A DNA stretch of 64,000 bases from Nitrospirota bacterium (GTDB lineage Bacteria > Nitrospirota > Thermodesulfovibrionia > Thermodesulfovibrionales > UBA1546), in contig JACPZK010000017.1 in assembly GCA_016195565.1 (NCBI GenBank), positions 1 through 64,000 on the forward strand, given 5' to 3'. Both the position numbers and the translations under genes were made by a program. Positions 7,707-16,080 of the stretch are shown piece after piece; positions within the stretch are counted from its first letter, which is position 1; every line of letters begins with the position of its first letter. The notes beneath the pieces are model-generated. The model was not told the DNA's origin, ran no database searches, and worked only from the letters and a program-made list of their open reading frames with translations.

Positions 7707-9407
7707 ATGAGGAAAAGAGCGATAATTCTTAATACCGCAATAATCTTTGGTTTTGTTGCGGTATTTTTGCGTCTTGTGGATTTGATGGTACTTAACCACG
7801 GCAGGTTTTCCGAGAGGGCCAGGATACAACAAATCAAACAAGAGGATATACAGGTAAGGCGCGGATTGATATTTGACAGAAGGGGAAGGGAGCTTGGGGT
7901 GAATCTTGAGGTGGAGTCATTGTTTTGCGACCCTGCAGCAATGGTCTCTCCGCAGACTGCGGCTTATGACATTTCAGGAGTTATAGGGAAAAAGCCCGAG
8001 GCAATGCTTGCAAAGTTTTCTTCCAAGGGTAGGTTTGTCTGGGTGGAAAGAAAGCTTAATACTGAAACAGCGGAAAAAATAAAAAAAATGGATATAAAAG
8101 GGCTTGGTTTTATGCCCGATGCAAAGAGATTTTATCCGAAAGGCAAGCTTGCTTCTCACGTTATCGGCGCTGTTGGCATTGATAATCAGGCGCTTGAAGG
8201 CGTTGAACTAAAATACAATAAATTTTTAAGAACACCCGGAGGAAAGATCCTTGTTATGAGGGATGCAAGAGGCAGGACGCTTTCTGCAGGCGTGGATATA
8301 GAGTCAAAAGGCAACAATGTGTTTTTGACAATAGATGAAGGGCTTCAGTATATAGCTGAAAAAGAGCTTGATAATGCAATGGCGCAATGGCGGGCGTCTG
8401 CCGCAACCATAATAATGATGGATCCATTCACAGGCGAGCTATTGGCATTTGCAAACAGGCCTGCCTATGATCCAAATTCCGCAGCATATGCAAAGGACTT
8501 TGAAAAAAGAAACAGGGCCATAACAGACATTTATGAGCCGGGCTCTACCTTCAAGATAATTGTCGGCGCCGCAGCTATTGAAGAGGGGATTGTAAAATTA
8601 GACACAAAATTTGACTGTAGTAAGGGCGCTGTTTCAATTGGCGGATCTGTCATTCATGACGCGCATAAACACGGCGTGCTCACATTCAAAGAGGTGATAC
8701 AGAAGTCTTCAAATGTCGGCAGCACAATGATAGGCATGCAGCTTGGAAAGGAAAATGTATATAAGTATGCAAAGCTCTTTGGTTTTGGAGAAAAAACAGG
8801 CATAGACCTGCCTGGCGAAGTATCAGGCTGGATAAGGCTGCCTGAAAAGTGGTCGGCCGGGTCTATAGGAGCAATATCAATAGGTCAGGAGGTTGCAGTT
8901 ACGCCGCTTCAGATTCTGAGGGCTTACTCAGCGATAGCAAACGGAGGCGTTCTTGTTACACCTCATGTAGTGTCGGAAATAAGGTCTCCGGATGAGGTCC
9001 CTGTGTATTCATTCAACTCCAAGGGAAACAAGAGGGCTATCTCAAAAAAGACAGCAGAAATATTTAAGGATATATTAAAGACAGTCGCAGAGGAAGGCGG
9101 GACAGGCAAAAGCGCCTCTGTTGAGGGCAATCACGTTGCAGGCAAAACAGGGACAGCGCAGATTATAGACCCCAGGACAAAGAGATATTCAAAGGAAAAA
9201 TATGTTGGTTCATTTGTCGGGTTCGTTCCTGCAGACAATCCCATGATAGCAATGATTGTTGTTATTTATGAGCCGAAGGGGCAGATTTACGGAGGGGTTA
9301 TTGCCGCTCCTGTTTTTAAAGAGATTGCAAAACAATCGCTTTCGTATCTTAATGTGCCGAGGGAAGATGTCGGAGAAAAGAATATTTTGGTGGTTGAGAG
9401 GAGATGA
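7707..9407 (+). CDS. ftsI: Septal peptidoglycan transpeptidase (PBP3/FtsI)
   Basis: A class B penicillin-binding protein cross-linking septal peptidoglycan. It has an N-terminal membrane helix (about residues 5-25), a PBP dimer domain beginning RRGLIFDRRGRELG, and a transpeptidase domain with Ser280 in GSTFK, SSN at 334-336 and KTG at 480-482. 566 residues, with no PASTA domains. The ATG 7707 follows AAGAAGGG. The C-terminus ends NVPREDVGEKNILVVERR. A non-coding repeat separates it from murE. Confidence 0.93.
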   Translation: MRKRAIILNTAIIFGFVAVFLRLVDLMVLNHGRFSERARIQQIKQEDIQVRRGLIFDRRGRELGVNLEVESLFCDPAAMVSPQTAAYDISGVIGKKPEAMLAKFSSKGRFVWVERKLNTETAEKIKKMDIKGLGFMPDAKRFYPKGKLASHVIGAVGIDNQALEGVELKYNKFLRTPGGKILVMRDARGRTLSAGVDIESKGNNVFLTIDEGLQYIAEKELDNAMAQWRASAATIIMMDPFTGELLAFANRPAYDPNSAAYAKDFEKRNRAITDIYEPGSTFKIIVGAAAIEEGIVKLDTKFDCSKGAVSIGGSVIHDAHKHGVLTFKEVIQKSSNVGSTMIGMQLGKENVYKYAKLFGFGEKTGIDLPGEVSGWIRLPEKWSAGSIGAISIGQEVAVTPLQILRAYSAIANGGVLVTPHVVSEIRSPDEVPVYSFNSKGNKRAISKKTAEIFKDILKTVAEEGGTGKSASVEGNHVAGKTGTAQIIDPRTKRYSKEKYVGSFVGFVPADNPMIAMIVVIYEPKGQIYGGVIAAPVFKEIAKQSLSYLNVPREDVGEKNILVVERR

Positions 9408-9430
9408 GTTGGAGAGGCAGGATTCCAGTT

Positions 9431-9509
9431 CTGTCATTGCGATGAGCGAAGCGAAGAAGCAATCCTTGTTCCCTATAGAGATTGCCGCGCCTTCGGCTCG
9501 CAATGACAA
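9431..9509. repeat. TGTCATTGCGA-type foldback between ftsI and murE
   Basis: TGTCATTGCGA (9432-9442) and TCGCAATGACA (9498-9508) are perfect complements. GAGCGAAGCGAAG and CGCCTTCGGCTCG stretches lie between them. Related elements are at 20872-20949 and 40836-40902. Chance reading frames run through it, but the real genes end and start outside. Confidence 0.8.
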
Positions 9510-9545
9510 ATTAAGCCGTTACAACATTTATGAAAGCTGGGATAG

Positions 9546-11093
9546 ATGAACTTGAAGGCGCTTATAAAAGATATGGAGATAAAAGAGATGACAGGCAGCA
9601 CGGATATTGAGATAACGGGAATCGCCTATGACTCAAGAAAGGTCAAGGCAGGCGATGTCTTTGTTGCCGCAAAGGGCGAAAAGTGTGACGGCCATGATTT
9701 TATCAGTGATGCGGTTAAGAAAGGCGCAGTTGCAGTAGTGCATGAAGAACATGAGAATAAGCTTTTAGCTGACAGCTATCAGCTTACAGCTATCAAAGTC
9801 AGTGACAGCAGGAAGTCTCTCGCGTATCTTTCCAATAATTTTTATGAGAGGCCGTCCGATAAGTTGACTGTCATTGGCGTAACTGGAACTAATGGAAAGA
9901 CAACGGCAACGTATCTTATAAAGTCCATTCTTGAGGTATGGGGAAAAGATGCCGGGCTGATAGGCACTATAAATTATCTCGTGAAAGACAGGCATTATGA
10001 CGCCCCTCATACCACGCCTGAGGCGCTTGAGTTTCAGGCTGTATTGAACGAGATGGTTTCAGCGGGGTGCAGCCATGTAGTGACAGAAGTATCATCCCAT
10101 GCGCTTGCTCAGAAGCGGGTGGACTATACGGGTTTCAGTGTTGCAGTTTTCACAAATCTTACAAGAGACCATCTGGATTTTCATATAACGATGGAGGAAT
10201 ATTTCAGGGCAAAGGAAAGACTGTTTAAAGAACTTCTTTTGAAAGACGGGACGTCTGTAATAAATTTTGACGATATATGGGGAAGAAGATTAATCTCTGA
10301 ACTCCGAACTCCGAACTCCGGACTTAAAGATGTGCTGACATACGGCATTGAAGCAGGAGCGGATATTGTTGCAGAGAATATTAAAAACTCATTTGACGGA
10401 CTTATGTTTGATATTAATTTCAACGGCAGGACATACAATGTTCAGTCTCCGCTTATAGGTATTTACAATGTCTACAACATACTCTCTGCCATAGGCGCTG
10501 CCGTGAGCCTGAATGTGCCGTGGGATATGATAATAAGCGGAATAAAGAATATGGATTCTGTAAAGGGAAGATTTCAAAAGGTTGACTTCGGACAGAATTT
10601 TCTCTGCATAGTTGACTATGCTCACACAGAAGATGCGCTTGAAAGGCTGATATGCGCTGCCAGAGAACTGATAAAACAGTCGGGAGTCGGGAGTCGGGAG
10701 TTTTCAAACTCCGAACTCCGAACTCCGAACAGTCCACGTATTATTACTGTCTTTGGCTGCGGCGGCGACAGGGACAGGGGAAAGAGGCCGCGAATGGCAG
10801 CGATAGCAACAAAACTGAGCGATTATGTTGTGATAACCTCTGATAATCCACGCAGCGAAGAACCTATGGAGATAATAAAAGAGATAGAGAAGGGCGCATT
10901 GAGGATGAATTATACAATTGAACCCGACAGGGAGAAGGCTATTCAAAAGGCGGTGGAGGCTGCAGAAGAAGGCGATATACTCCTGATTGCAGGAAAGGGC
11001 CACGAGGATTATCAGGAGATAAAAGGCTTAAGGCATAAATTCAGCGACATGGAGATAGCGGAGAAAGCGATAAGGAGATTATGGCGATTTTGA
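9546..11093 (+). CDS. murE: UDP-MurNAc-L-Ala-D-Glu:meso-diaminopimelate ligase
   Basis: Adds the third residue to the peptidoglycan stem in the cytoplasm. P-loop GVTGTNGKTT, TTPEAL, EVSSHAL and CGGDRDRGKRP are present. TSDNPRSEEP is the DNPR motif associated with meso-DAP rather than Lys. 515 residues, longer than usual. The excess matches three in-frame repeat insertions, near residues 74-84, 252-260 and 378-396, all in places expected to be loops. It overlaps murF by 13 nt. Confidence 0.93.
   Translation: MNLKALIKDMEIKEMTGSTDIEITGIAYDSRKVKAGDVFVAAKGEKCDGHDFISDAVKKGAVAVVHEEHENKLLADSYQLTAIKVSDSRKSLAYLSNNFYERPSDKLTVIGVTGTNGKTTATYLIKSILEVWGKDAGLIGTINYLVKDRHYDAPHTTPEALEFQAVLNEMVSAGCSHVVTEVSSHALAQKRVDYTGFSVAVFTNLTRDHLDFHITMEEYFRAKERLFKELLLKDGTSVINFDDIWGRRLISELRTPNSGLKDVLTYGIEAGADIVAENIKNSFDGLMFDINFNGRTYNVQSPLIGIYNVYNILSAIGAAVSLNVPWDMIISGIKNMDSVKGRFQKVDFGQNFLCIVDYAHTEDALERLICAARELIKQSGVGSREFSNSELRTPNSPRIITVFGCGGDRDRGKRPRMAAIATKLSDYVVITSDNPRSEEPMEIIKEIEKGALRMNYTIEPDREKAIQKAVEAAEEGDILLIAGKGHEDYQEIKGLRHKFSDMEIAEKAIRRLWRF
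9767..9794 (+). repeat. In-frame single-arm heptamer repeat in murE (word AGCTATC)
   Basis: Four 7-bp words: AGCTGAC, AGCTATC, AGCTTAC, AGCTATC. Translated in murE as part of LLADSYQLTAIK. The same kind of peptide (SCQLSAIS) appears in Ddl. Confidence 0.75.
10299..10325 (+). repeat. In-frame single-arm heptamer repeat in murE (word GAACTCC)
   Basis: Three perfect GAACTCC words plus a degenerate fourth, translated as SELRTPNSGLK in murE. The same SELRTPNS peptide is encoded again 125 codons later. Confidence 0.8.
10678..10734 (+). repeat. In-frame two-armed heptamer repeat in murE
   Basis: Three GTCGGGA words, a short TTTTCAAA spacer, then three CTCCGAA words. The arms are near-complementary (TCGGGAG against CTCCGAA). 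Translated as QSGVGSREFSNSELRTPNS without a stop. Confidence 0.85.
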
Positions 11094-12493
11094 CAGTTGA
11101 AGATGTTATCAATGCAACAGGCGGCCGCATTGTCTATAAAAACAGCAACTTCCATCCGTTTACGGGCGTATCCATAGATTCACGGACAATAGGAGACGGA
11201 GAGATATTTGTTGCATTGCGCGGCGTAAGATTTGACGGGCATGATTTTATTTATAAGGCGCTTGAAAGAGGAAGCGGAGCGCTGGTGAATTTCCCTCCGG
11301 CAGAGCACCTGAAAGGCAAGACGATAATATATGTGAAAAACACTCTCAGAGCGCTGCAGGATATCGCCCGTTATGTTCGCATGAGAAGCAATATTCCCGT
11401 TATAGGCATAACGGGGACAAACGGAAAGACAACGACAAAAGAATTGACAGCATCAATCCTGAGCACAAAATACAGGGTTCATAAGAATACAGGCAATCTC
11501 AATAATCAGATTGGCCTTCCCCTGAGTCTTATAAAGCTTCGTCCTGATGATGAATTTAGCGTTCTTGAGATGGGTGCGAGCTCTCCAGGAGACATAAGAG
11601 AATTGTGCGGGATTGCAGCTCCTGATTGCGGTGTTGTGACAAACATAGGATCTGGACATCTTGAGGGTTTTGGGAGTCTTGAAGCAGTCAGAAATACAAA
11701 GCTTGAACTCCTTGATACTGTGAAAAAAGTTGTAGTAAGAGCTGATGACACATTCCTTATGCATGGGGTTTCAGGATATCAGGGCGAAGTTATTACATTC
11801 GGCATGGAGAATAAGGCTGATGTATTTGCAAAAGATATCAGAATGAAGGATAGAGGCTCTGATTTTCTGCTCTGTTTTGGTGAAAGTAACTGCATAGAGA
11901 TAAAATTGAATATACCCGGAGCTTTTAATATCTATAATGCGCTTGCCGCTTCGGCTGTAGGACAGGTCTTCAATATTGATCCTCGCGATATTAAAACCGG
12001 GCTCGAATCTTTTAAAGGCGTTCCTATGAGGCTTGAGATTAAGGAATTATTCGGAGCAACAGTTATAAGCGATGTATATAATGCTAACCCGGCATCAATG
12101 GAAGAGGCAATAAAAGAACTTGTCCGCCTCAGGCAGATGAAGAAAGGAAGGGCTATCGCTGTTCTCGGGGATATGCTTGAACTTGGAGCGTATGCAGAGG
12201 AGGCGCACAGAAAAATCGGAGAGTGGATGTCAGCGCTTCCGATAGACATATTTATAGGGGTCGGGCCTTTGATGGCTATAACACATTCAGAGTTTGTCAA
12301 AACAGGAAGGCAGTCCTTCAGTGTCTCTACTTCGGAAGAAGCAGGAAGGATACTGACGGGGCTCTGCAGGGAAGGCGACACAATCGTTGTGAAGGGTTCA
12401 AGGGGAATGGGGATGGAAAAAGTTTTGGAAATAAACCCCGTTAGAGATGTATCTCTAAACGGGGTAAATAAAGAGGCAGAGAATGCTTTATAA
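11081..12493 (+). CDS. murF: UDP-MurNAc-tripeptide:D-Ala-D-Ala ligase
   Basis: Adds D-Ala-D-Ala to the UDP-MurNAc tripeptide. ITGTNGKTTTKEL P-loop, KNTGNLNNQIGLPLSL, EMGASSPGDI and DVYNANPASM are family motifs. 470 residues. The last 20 residues (EINPVRDVSLNGVNKEAENAL region) are encoded by a palindrome also found in ftsA, so the native C-terminus was probably replaced or extended. It starts inside murE and ends inside mraY. Confidence 0.94.
   Translation: MAILTVEDVINATGGRIVYKNSNFHPFTGVSIDSRTIGDGEIFVALRGVRFDGHDFIYKALERGSGALVNFPPAEHLKGKTIIYVKNTLRALQDIARYVRMRSNIPVIGITGTNGKTTTKELTASILSTKYRVHKNTGNLNNQIGLPLSLIKLRPDDEFSVLEMGASSPGDIRELCGIAAPDCGVVTNIGSGHLEGFGSLEAVRNTKLELLDTVKKVVVRADDTFLMHGVSGYQGEVITFGMENKADVFAKDIRMKDRGSDFLLCFGESNCIEIKLNIPGAFNIYNALAASAVGQVFNIDPRDIKTGLESFKGVPMRLEIKELFGATVISDVYNANPASMEEAIKELVRLRQMKKGRAIAVLGDMLELGAYAEEAHRKIGEWMSALPIDIFIGVGPLMAITHSEFVKTGRQSFSVSTSEEAGRILTGLCREGDTIVVKGSRGMGMEKVLEINPVRDVSLNGVNKEAENAL
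12436..12464 (+). repeat. CCCCGTTAG palindrome forming the MurF C-terminus
   Basis: CCCCGTTAGAGAT (12436-12448) pairs with ATCTCTAAACGGGG (12451-12464), leaving one bulged A. A sister copy in ftsA (23831-23862) has a compensated G-C to A-T change and the same bulge, and is read in the same frame (NPVR...LNGVN). Confidence 0.85.
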
Positions 12494-13565
12494 TTTTCTT
12501 TACAGTCTGAACACATGGTTTTCACCGCTGAATGTTTTCAGATATATAACATTCAGGAGCGCGCTTGCAGTTCTTACGGCAATGCTTATTACATTTATCC
12601 TCGGGCCGAAGGTTATAAAAAGGCTCGGCAGGTTCAGTGTAACGCAACAGGTGAGAGATGACGGTCCTCAGACGCATCTTGGCAAGACAGGGACCCCCAC
12701 GATGGGCGGAGTCCTCATAATAATCTCTATACTTGTCACCGTTCTCCTGTGGGGCGACCTTACCAATAAATATATACTGACAATGATTTTTTCTCTTGTG
12801 GGTTTCGGAACGATAGGCTTTATCGATGATTATCTTAAGGTTGTAAAGAGAAATCCTAAAGGGCTGCGCGGCTGTTATAAATTCGGGGCGCAGGCGCTTC
12901 TTGCCTTAGCGATAAGCATGTTTATTTACATGAACCCTAAAGACCCTTACAATGATGTTCTGAGCATTCCGTTTTTTAAAAAATGGCTTTTTGATCTCGG
13001 ATGGTTCTATGTGCCGTTTTCTATTATTGTTATCGTAGGGTCCTCCAATGCAGTCAATCTCACGGACGGCATAGATGGCCTTGCTGTGGGCCTTGTCGGG
13101 ATTTCGGTGCTTGCCACAGGGATACTTGTTTATATATCCGGCAATTTCAAATTTTCACAATACCTGCAGGTTCTTTATATCCCGGGCACAGGAGAGCTGA
13201 CTGTATTTTGCGGCGCTATTCTTGGAGCATCTCTCGGTTTCCTCTGGTATAACTCATATCCGGCGGATGTGTTTATGGGAGATGTCGGCTCTCTGTCTCT
13301 CGGCGGCGTGCTCGGAACGCTTGCTGTAATAACAAAACAGGAGATAGTGCTTGCGGTTGTGGGAGGAATTTTTGTCATAGAGACGCTCTCGGTTGTGTTT
13401 CAGGTCGCAGCGTTCAAGTTAACAGGAAAGAGGATGTTCAGGATGGCTCCAATACACCATCATTTTGAACTCAAGGGATGGCCTGAACCGAAAGTTATAG
13501 TCAGATTCTGGATAGTCGGAATAATGCTGGCTCTTCTGAGCCTTGCAACATTAAAGCTGAGGTGA
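12483..13565 (+). CDS. mraY: Phospho-N-acetylmuramoyl-pentapeptide transferase
   Basis: A multi-pass membrane enzyme making lipid I from UDP-MurNAc-pentapeptide and undecaprenyl phosphate. Family motifs: GTPTMGGVLI, FIDDYLKV (catalytic Asp pair), NAVNLTDGIDGLA, and APIHHHFELKGWPEPKV. 360 residues, with about ten hydrophobic segments. It starts 11 nt before the murF stop. Confidence 0.96.
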   Translation: MLYNFLYSLNTWFSPLNVFRYITFRSALAVLTAMLITFILGPKVIKRLGRFSVTQQVRDDGPQTHLGKTGTPTMGGVLIIISILVTVLLWGDLTNKYILTMIFSLVGFGTIGFIDDYLKVVKRNPKGLRGCYKFGAQALLALAISMFIYMNPKDPYNDVLSIPFFKKWLFDLGWFYVPFSIIVIVGSSNAVNLTDGIDGLAVGLVGISVLATGILVYISGNFKFSQYLQVLYIPGTGELTVFCGAILGASLGFLWYNSYPADVFMGDVGSLSLGGVLGTLAVITKQEIVLAVVGGIFVIETLSVVFQVAAFKLTGKRMFRMAPIHHHFELKGWPEPKVIVRFWIVGIMLALLSLATLKLR

Positions 13566-13567
13566 TT

Positions 13568-14644
13568 ATGAAAACAAAGTTAAGAGTTAAGAGTTTAGAG
13601 TTAAAAGTTAAGAAAAGAATTTTTTTCATTTTATTTTTTTCACTTTTCACTTTTCACTTTCAACTTTCAACTTGCCTTGCTGATGAGATTTCCTCAAAGG
13701 CAGCATTTGTTATGGAGGCTTCAACAGGCAGGGTCCTGTTTGCAAAAAATCCAAATCTGAAACTGCCTCCTGCAAGCACAACTAAACTTGTGACTGCCAT
13801 GGTTGTTCTTGACAGGGCTAAGATGAGCGATACAGTGACAATCAGCGAGGCAGCGGCGAATGTGCCTTCGCTCAAGGAGACTAAACTGAGGGCAGGAGAG
13901 ACTTTGACTGTAGAGACTCTTCTTTACGCAGCGCTTATAAGGTCGGCAAATGACGCCGCCTTTGCGCTTGCAGAGGTTGTTGCCGGCTCGGAGAAAAAAT
14001 TCGTGCAGCTTATGAACAGAAAGGCTATTGCAATCGGAGCATCCAATACAAAGTTTATAAATACTACAGGACTTCCCGGGAAAGGCCAGCATACAACAGC
14101 ATATGACCTCTCAAAGATAATGAGACATGCCCTTAAATATCCTGTGATAAAAGAGATTATAGGCAAGAAAGAGGCAGAGATATCCACGAAACAGGGCAGG
14201 ACTATAGCCCTTGAAAATACGAACAAACTTCTATGGTCTGATAACGGAGCAGTCGGCGGCAAAACAGGATATACGAAAGCGGCAAGGCATTGTTTTGTGT
14301 ACGCCGGTGAAAAAGAAGGCGAGCTGGTGATAGTCGCTCTTCTTGGAGCGCAGAGCAGGGAGCTTTTATGGAATGAGGCAGAGAAGCTCGAAACAAAAGG
14401 TTTTGCCGTTATTGCAAGCAATGAGCAGCCGGTTGTTTATTTCACAAAGGCGGATTATAAGAAGACTGCAAAAATAAAGTCGTATCAGAAAACTGATAAA
14501 GAAAGGTCTGCCAAAGTTACATCAAAAAAGAAGCTGAATAAGGCAAAGACCACTAAAAAGGACAATGATAGTCCTGCAAAGGAGAGCAAAAAAGCAAAGG
14601 ATCAAGGTATTGCTAAAAACGTGGCATATGGAAATAAAGGATAA
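13568..14644 (+). CDS. dacA: D-alanyl-D-alanine carboxypeptidase (PBP5/DacA type)
   Basis: A periplasmic class C low-molecular-weight PBP that trims the terminal D-Ala. ASTTKL gives Ser70-x-x-Lys73, SAN is at 126-128 and KTG at 232-234 (numbered from the ATG at 13568, which follows GAGG). The C-terminal 60 residues are Lys-rich (KKLNKAKTTKK...). The whole signal peptide is encoded by a heptamer-word inverted repeat: the left arm gives the basic n-region, the right arm the hydrophobic FSLFTFHFQLSTCLA. Its insertion between mraY and murD is unusual for a dcw cluster. Confidence 0.9.
   Translation: MKTKLRVKSLELKVKKRIFFILFFSLFTFHFQLSTCLADEISSKAAFVMEASTGRVLFAKNPNLKLPPASTTKLVTAMVVLDRAKMSDTVTISEAAANVPSLKETKLRAGETLTVETLLYAALIRSANDAAFALAEVVAGSEKKFVQLMNRKAIAIGASNTKFINTTGLPGKGQHTTAYDLSKIMRHALKYPVIKEIIGKKEAEISTKQGRTIALENTNKLLWSDNGAVGGKTGYTKAARHCFVYAGEKEGELVIVALLGAQSRELLWNEAEKLETKGFAVIASNEQPVVYFTKADYKKTAKIKSYQKTDKERSAKVTSKKKLNKAKTTKKDNDSPAKESKKAKDQGIAKNVAYGNKG
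13574..13674 (+). repeat. Two-armed heptamer repeat forming the DacA signal peptide
   Basis: Left arm: AGTTAAG, AGTTAAG, AGTTTAG, AGTTAAA, AGTTAAG words (13576-13612). Right arm: CTTTTCA, CTTTTCA, CTTTCAA, CTTTCAA words (13640-13674). Codons are KTKLRVKSLELKVKK, then a T-rich spacer giving IFFILFF, then LFTFHFQLSTC. Confidence 0.85.
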
Positions 14645-16079
14645 GAATATACTTGTTTTCGGCCTTGCAGAGAGCGGTGTTGGCGCTTCAAATCTGCTTG
14701 CACGTTTTGGCGCAAAGGTAACGGTTACTGACAGTAAACCAAAGGAAGCGTTAATAAAATATGTTGAAAGGCTTCTGCCTGCGGTAAGGCTCAGTCTTGG
14801 CGGGCATCCTGATGGGATACTGCGAGGCGTGGATATGATAGTGCTAAGCCCCGGTGTGCCGCCTGACATCCAGCCGTTGAAGAAGGCAAAGGAGATGGGG
14901 ATAAGGATTATCGGCGAACTTGAACTTGCGTATCAAGTGATAAATTCAAAGTTCAAAATTCAAAGTTCAAAATTTCTGGCAATAACAGGGACTAATGGGA
15001 AATCAACCACTACAACATTATTAAACGAGATGTTAAATAAAGGAGGCTTCAGGACAATTCTGGGAGGGAATATAGGGAATGCCCTGACAGAAGAGATATT
15101 TGGATTAGTCAGAAGTCAGAAAACCGATGATGATTTTCTGATAACTCTTAACTCTCAACTCTCAACTCTTAACTACGTGGTCGTTGAGGTGTCAAGTTTT
15201 CAGCTGGAGGCAATAGAGATGTTCAGGCCTGCCGGAGCAGCTATCCTCAATATCACGCCTGACCATATGGACAGATACCATTCAATGGAAAAATACAAAG
15301 ACGCAAAGGCGCAGATATTCGCAAACCAGAGGGAAGGAGATTTCCTGGTCCTTAATGCGGATGACATAGAAACGATGAGATTATACGATTCAAGATTCAA
15401 GATTCAAGATTCAAGATTACCTGATGTATATTTCTTCAGCCGTAAGAAAGCGGTAGAAGGGGTCTACTTTAAAGACGGAGTTATTTATTCTAACTTCAAC
15501 TCTTCACTCTTAACTCTTAACTCTCAACTTATTCGTGCTGATGAGATAAACATTAAAGGTGTTCACAACATGGAGAATGCCATGGCTGCTTCGGCCATGG
15601 CTCTCCTTGCAGGATGTCCGGCAGAGGCAGTTGTAAGCGCCTTAAAAGATTTTGAGGGGCTTGAACACCGTCTTGAACTTGTCAGGGAATTTGAAGGCGT
15701 GGATTACATCAATGACTCAAAAGGCACGAATGTGGATGCGGTGGTAAAGTCGCTTGAGAGTTTTTCAAGGCCTGTAATCCTGATTGCAGGCGGAAGAGAC
15801 AAAGACGGAGATTTTTCTCTTCTGAGTTCTCTCATAAAAAGCAGAGTAAAAAAACTCGTTCTCATCGGAGAGGCAAGGGAAAAAATAAAAGAATTTCTCG
15901 GCGGACTGACAGAGACCATATTTGCGGATAATCTGGAAGAAGCTGTGATGCTAGCCAGAAAATCAGCGTCAAAAGGCGATGTTGTGCTCCTCTCTCCCGC
16001 ATGCGCAAGTTTTGATATGTTCAGGGATTACAAAGACAGGGGAAAGCAGTTTAAAAAGATTGTGAAGGGTTTATCCTGA
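14628..16079 (+). CDS. murD: UDP-MurNAc-L-alanine:D-glutamate ligase
   Basis: Adds D-Glu to UDP-MurNAc-L-Ala. The start at ATG 14628 (MEIKDKNILVFGLAESGVG) gives the usual N-terminal Rossmann fold; it overlaps dacA by 17 nt. P-loop AITGTNGKSTTT, EVSSFQLE, NDSKGTNVDA and IAGGRDKDGDF are present. At 483 residues it is longer than usual because of four in-frame heptamer repeats, near residues 106-116, 161-182, 254-264 and 288-301. The first lies immediately before the ATP-binding loop. Confidence 0.93.
   Translation: MEIKDKNILVFGLAESGVGASNLLARFGAKVTVTDSKPKEALIKYVERLLPAVRLSLGGHPDGILRGVDMIVLSPGVPPDIQPLKKAKEMGIRIIGELELAYQVINSKFKIQSSKFLAITGTNGKSTTTTLLNEMLNKGGFRTILGGNIGNALTEEIFGLVRSQKTDDDFLITLNSQLSTLNYVVVEVSSFQLEAIEMFRPAGAAILNITPDHMDRYHSMEKYKDAKAQIFANQREGDFLVLNADDIETMRLYDSRFKIQDSRLPDVYFFSRKKAVEGVYFKDGVIYSNFNSSLLTLNSQLIRADEINIKGVHNMENAMAASAMALLAGCPAEAVVSALKDFEGLEHRLELVREFEGVDYINDSKGTNVDAVVKSLESFSRPVILIAGGRDKDGDFSLLSSLIKSRVKKLVLIGEAREKIKEFLGGLTETIFADNLEEAVMLARKSASKGDVVLLSPACASFDMFRDYKDRGKQFKKIVKGLS
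14943..14975 (+). repeat. In-frame heptamer repeat in murD (AATTCAA/AGTTCAA)
   Basis: Words AATTCAA, AGTTCAA, AATTCAA, AGTTCAA, AATTT, translated as NSKFKIQSSKF directly before AITGTNGKST. The strict 7-bp period is visible by eye. Confidence 0.85.
15108..15174 (+). repeat. In-frame composite heptamer repeat in murD
   Basis: GTCAGAA, GTCAGAA, then a CAGAAAA/TTTTCTG stem, then CTCTTAA, CTCTCAA, CTCTCAA, CTCTTAA words. Translated [20 protein letters not shown], then LNYV. Left and right words do not match, suggesting a mosaic of two elements. Confidence 0.8.
15387..15418 (+). repeat. In-frame heptamer repeat in murD (GATTCAA)
   Basis: Four perfect GATTCAA words plus GATT, translated as DSRFKIQDSRL. 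No interruption and no stop in the murD frame. Confidence 0.88.
15490..15530 (+). repeat. In-frame heptamer repeat in murD (CTCTTAA)
   Basis: CTTCAA, CTCTTCA, CTCTTAA, CTCTTAA, CTCTCAA words, translated [14 protein letters not shown]. The peptide NSQL recurs in the other murD insertion and twice in the P-type ATPase. Confidence 0.83.
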
Positions 16080-16080
16080 G

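Noticed and set aside
9256-9549. Open frame spanning the end of ftsI and the spacer to murE
   Set aside because: It is out of frame with ftsI, and its second half is only a TCATTGCGA repeat (SVIAMSEAKKQSLF...), so it is not a gene.
12123-12137. Palindrome TCCGCCTCAGGCAGA in murF as another copy of the CCGCCTCAGGCGG repeat
   Set aside because: It is imperfect and encodes ordinary MurF sequence (VRLRQMKK), so it is probably coincidence.
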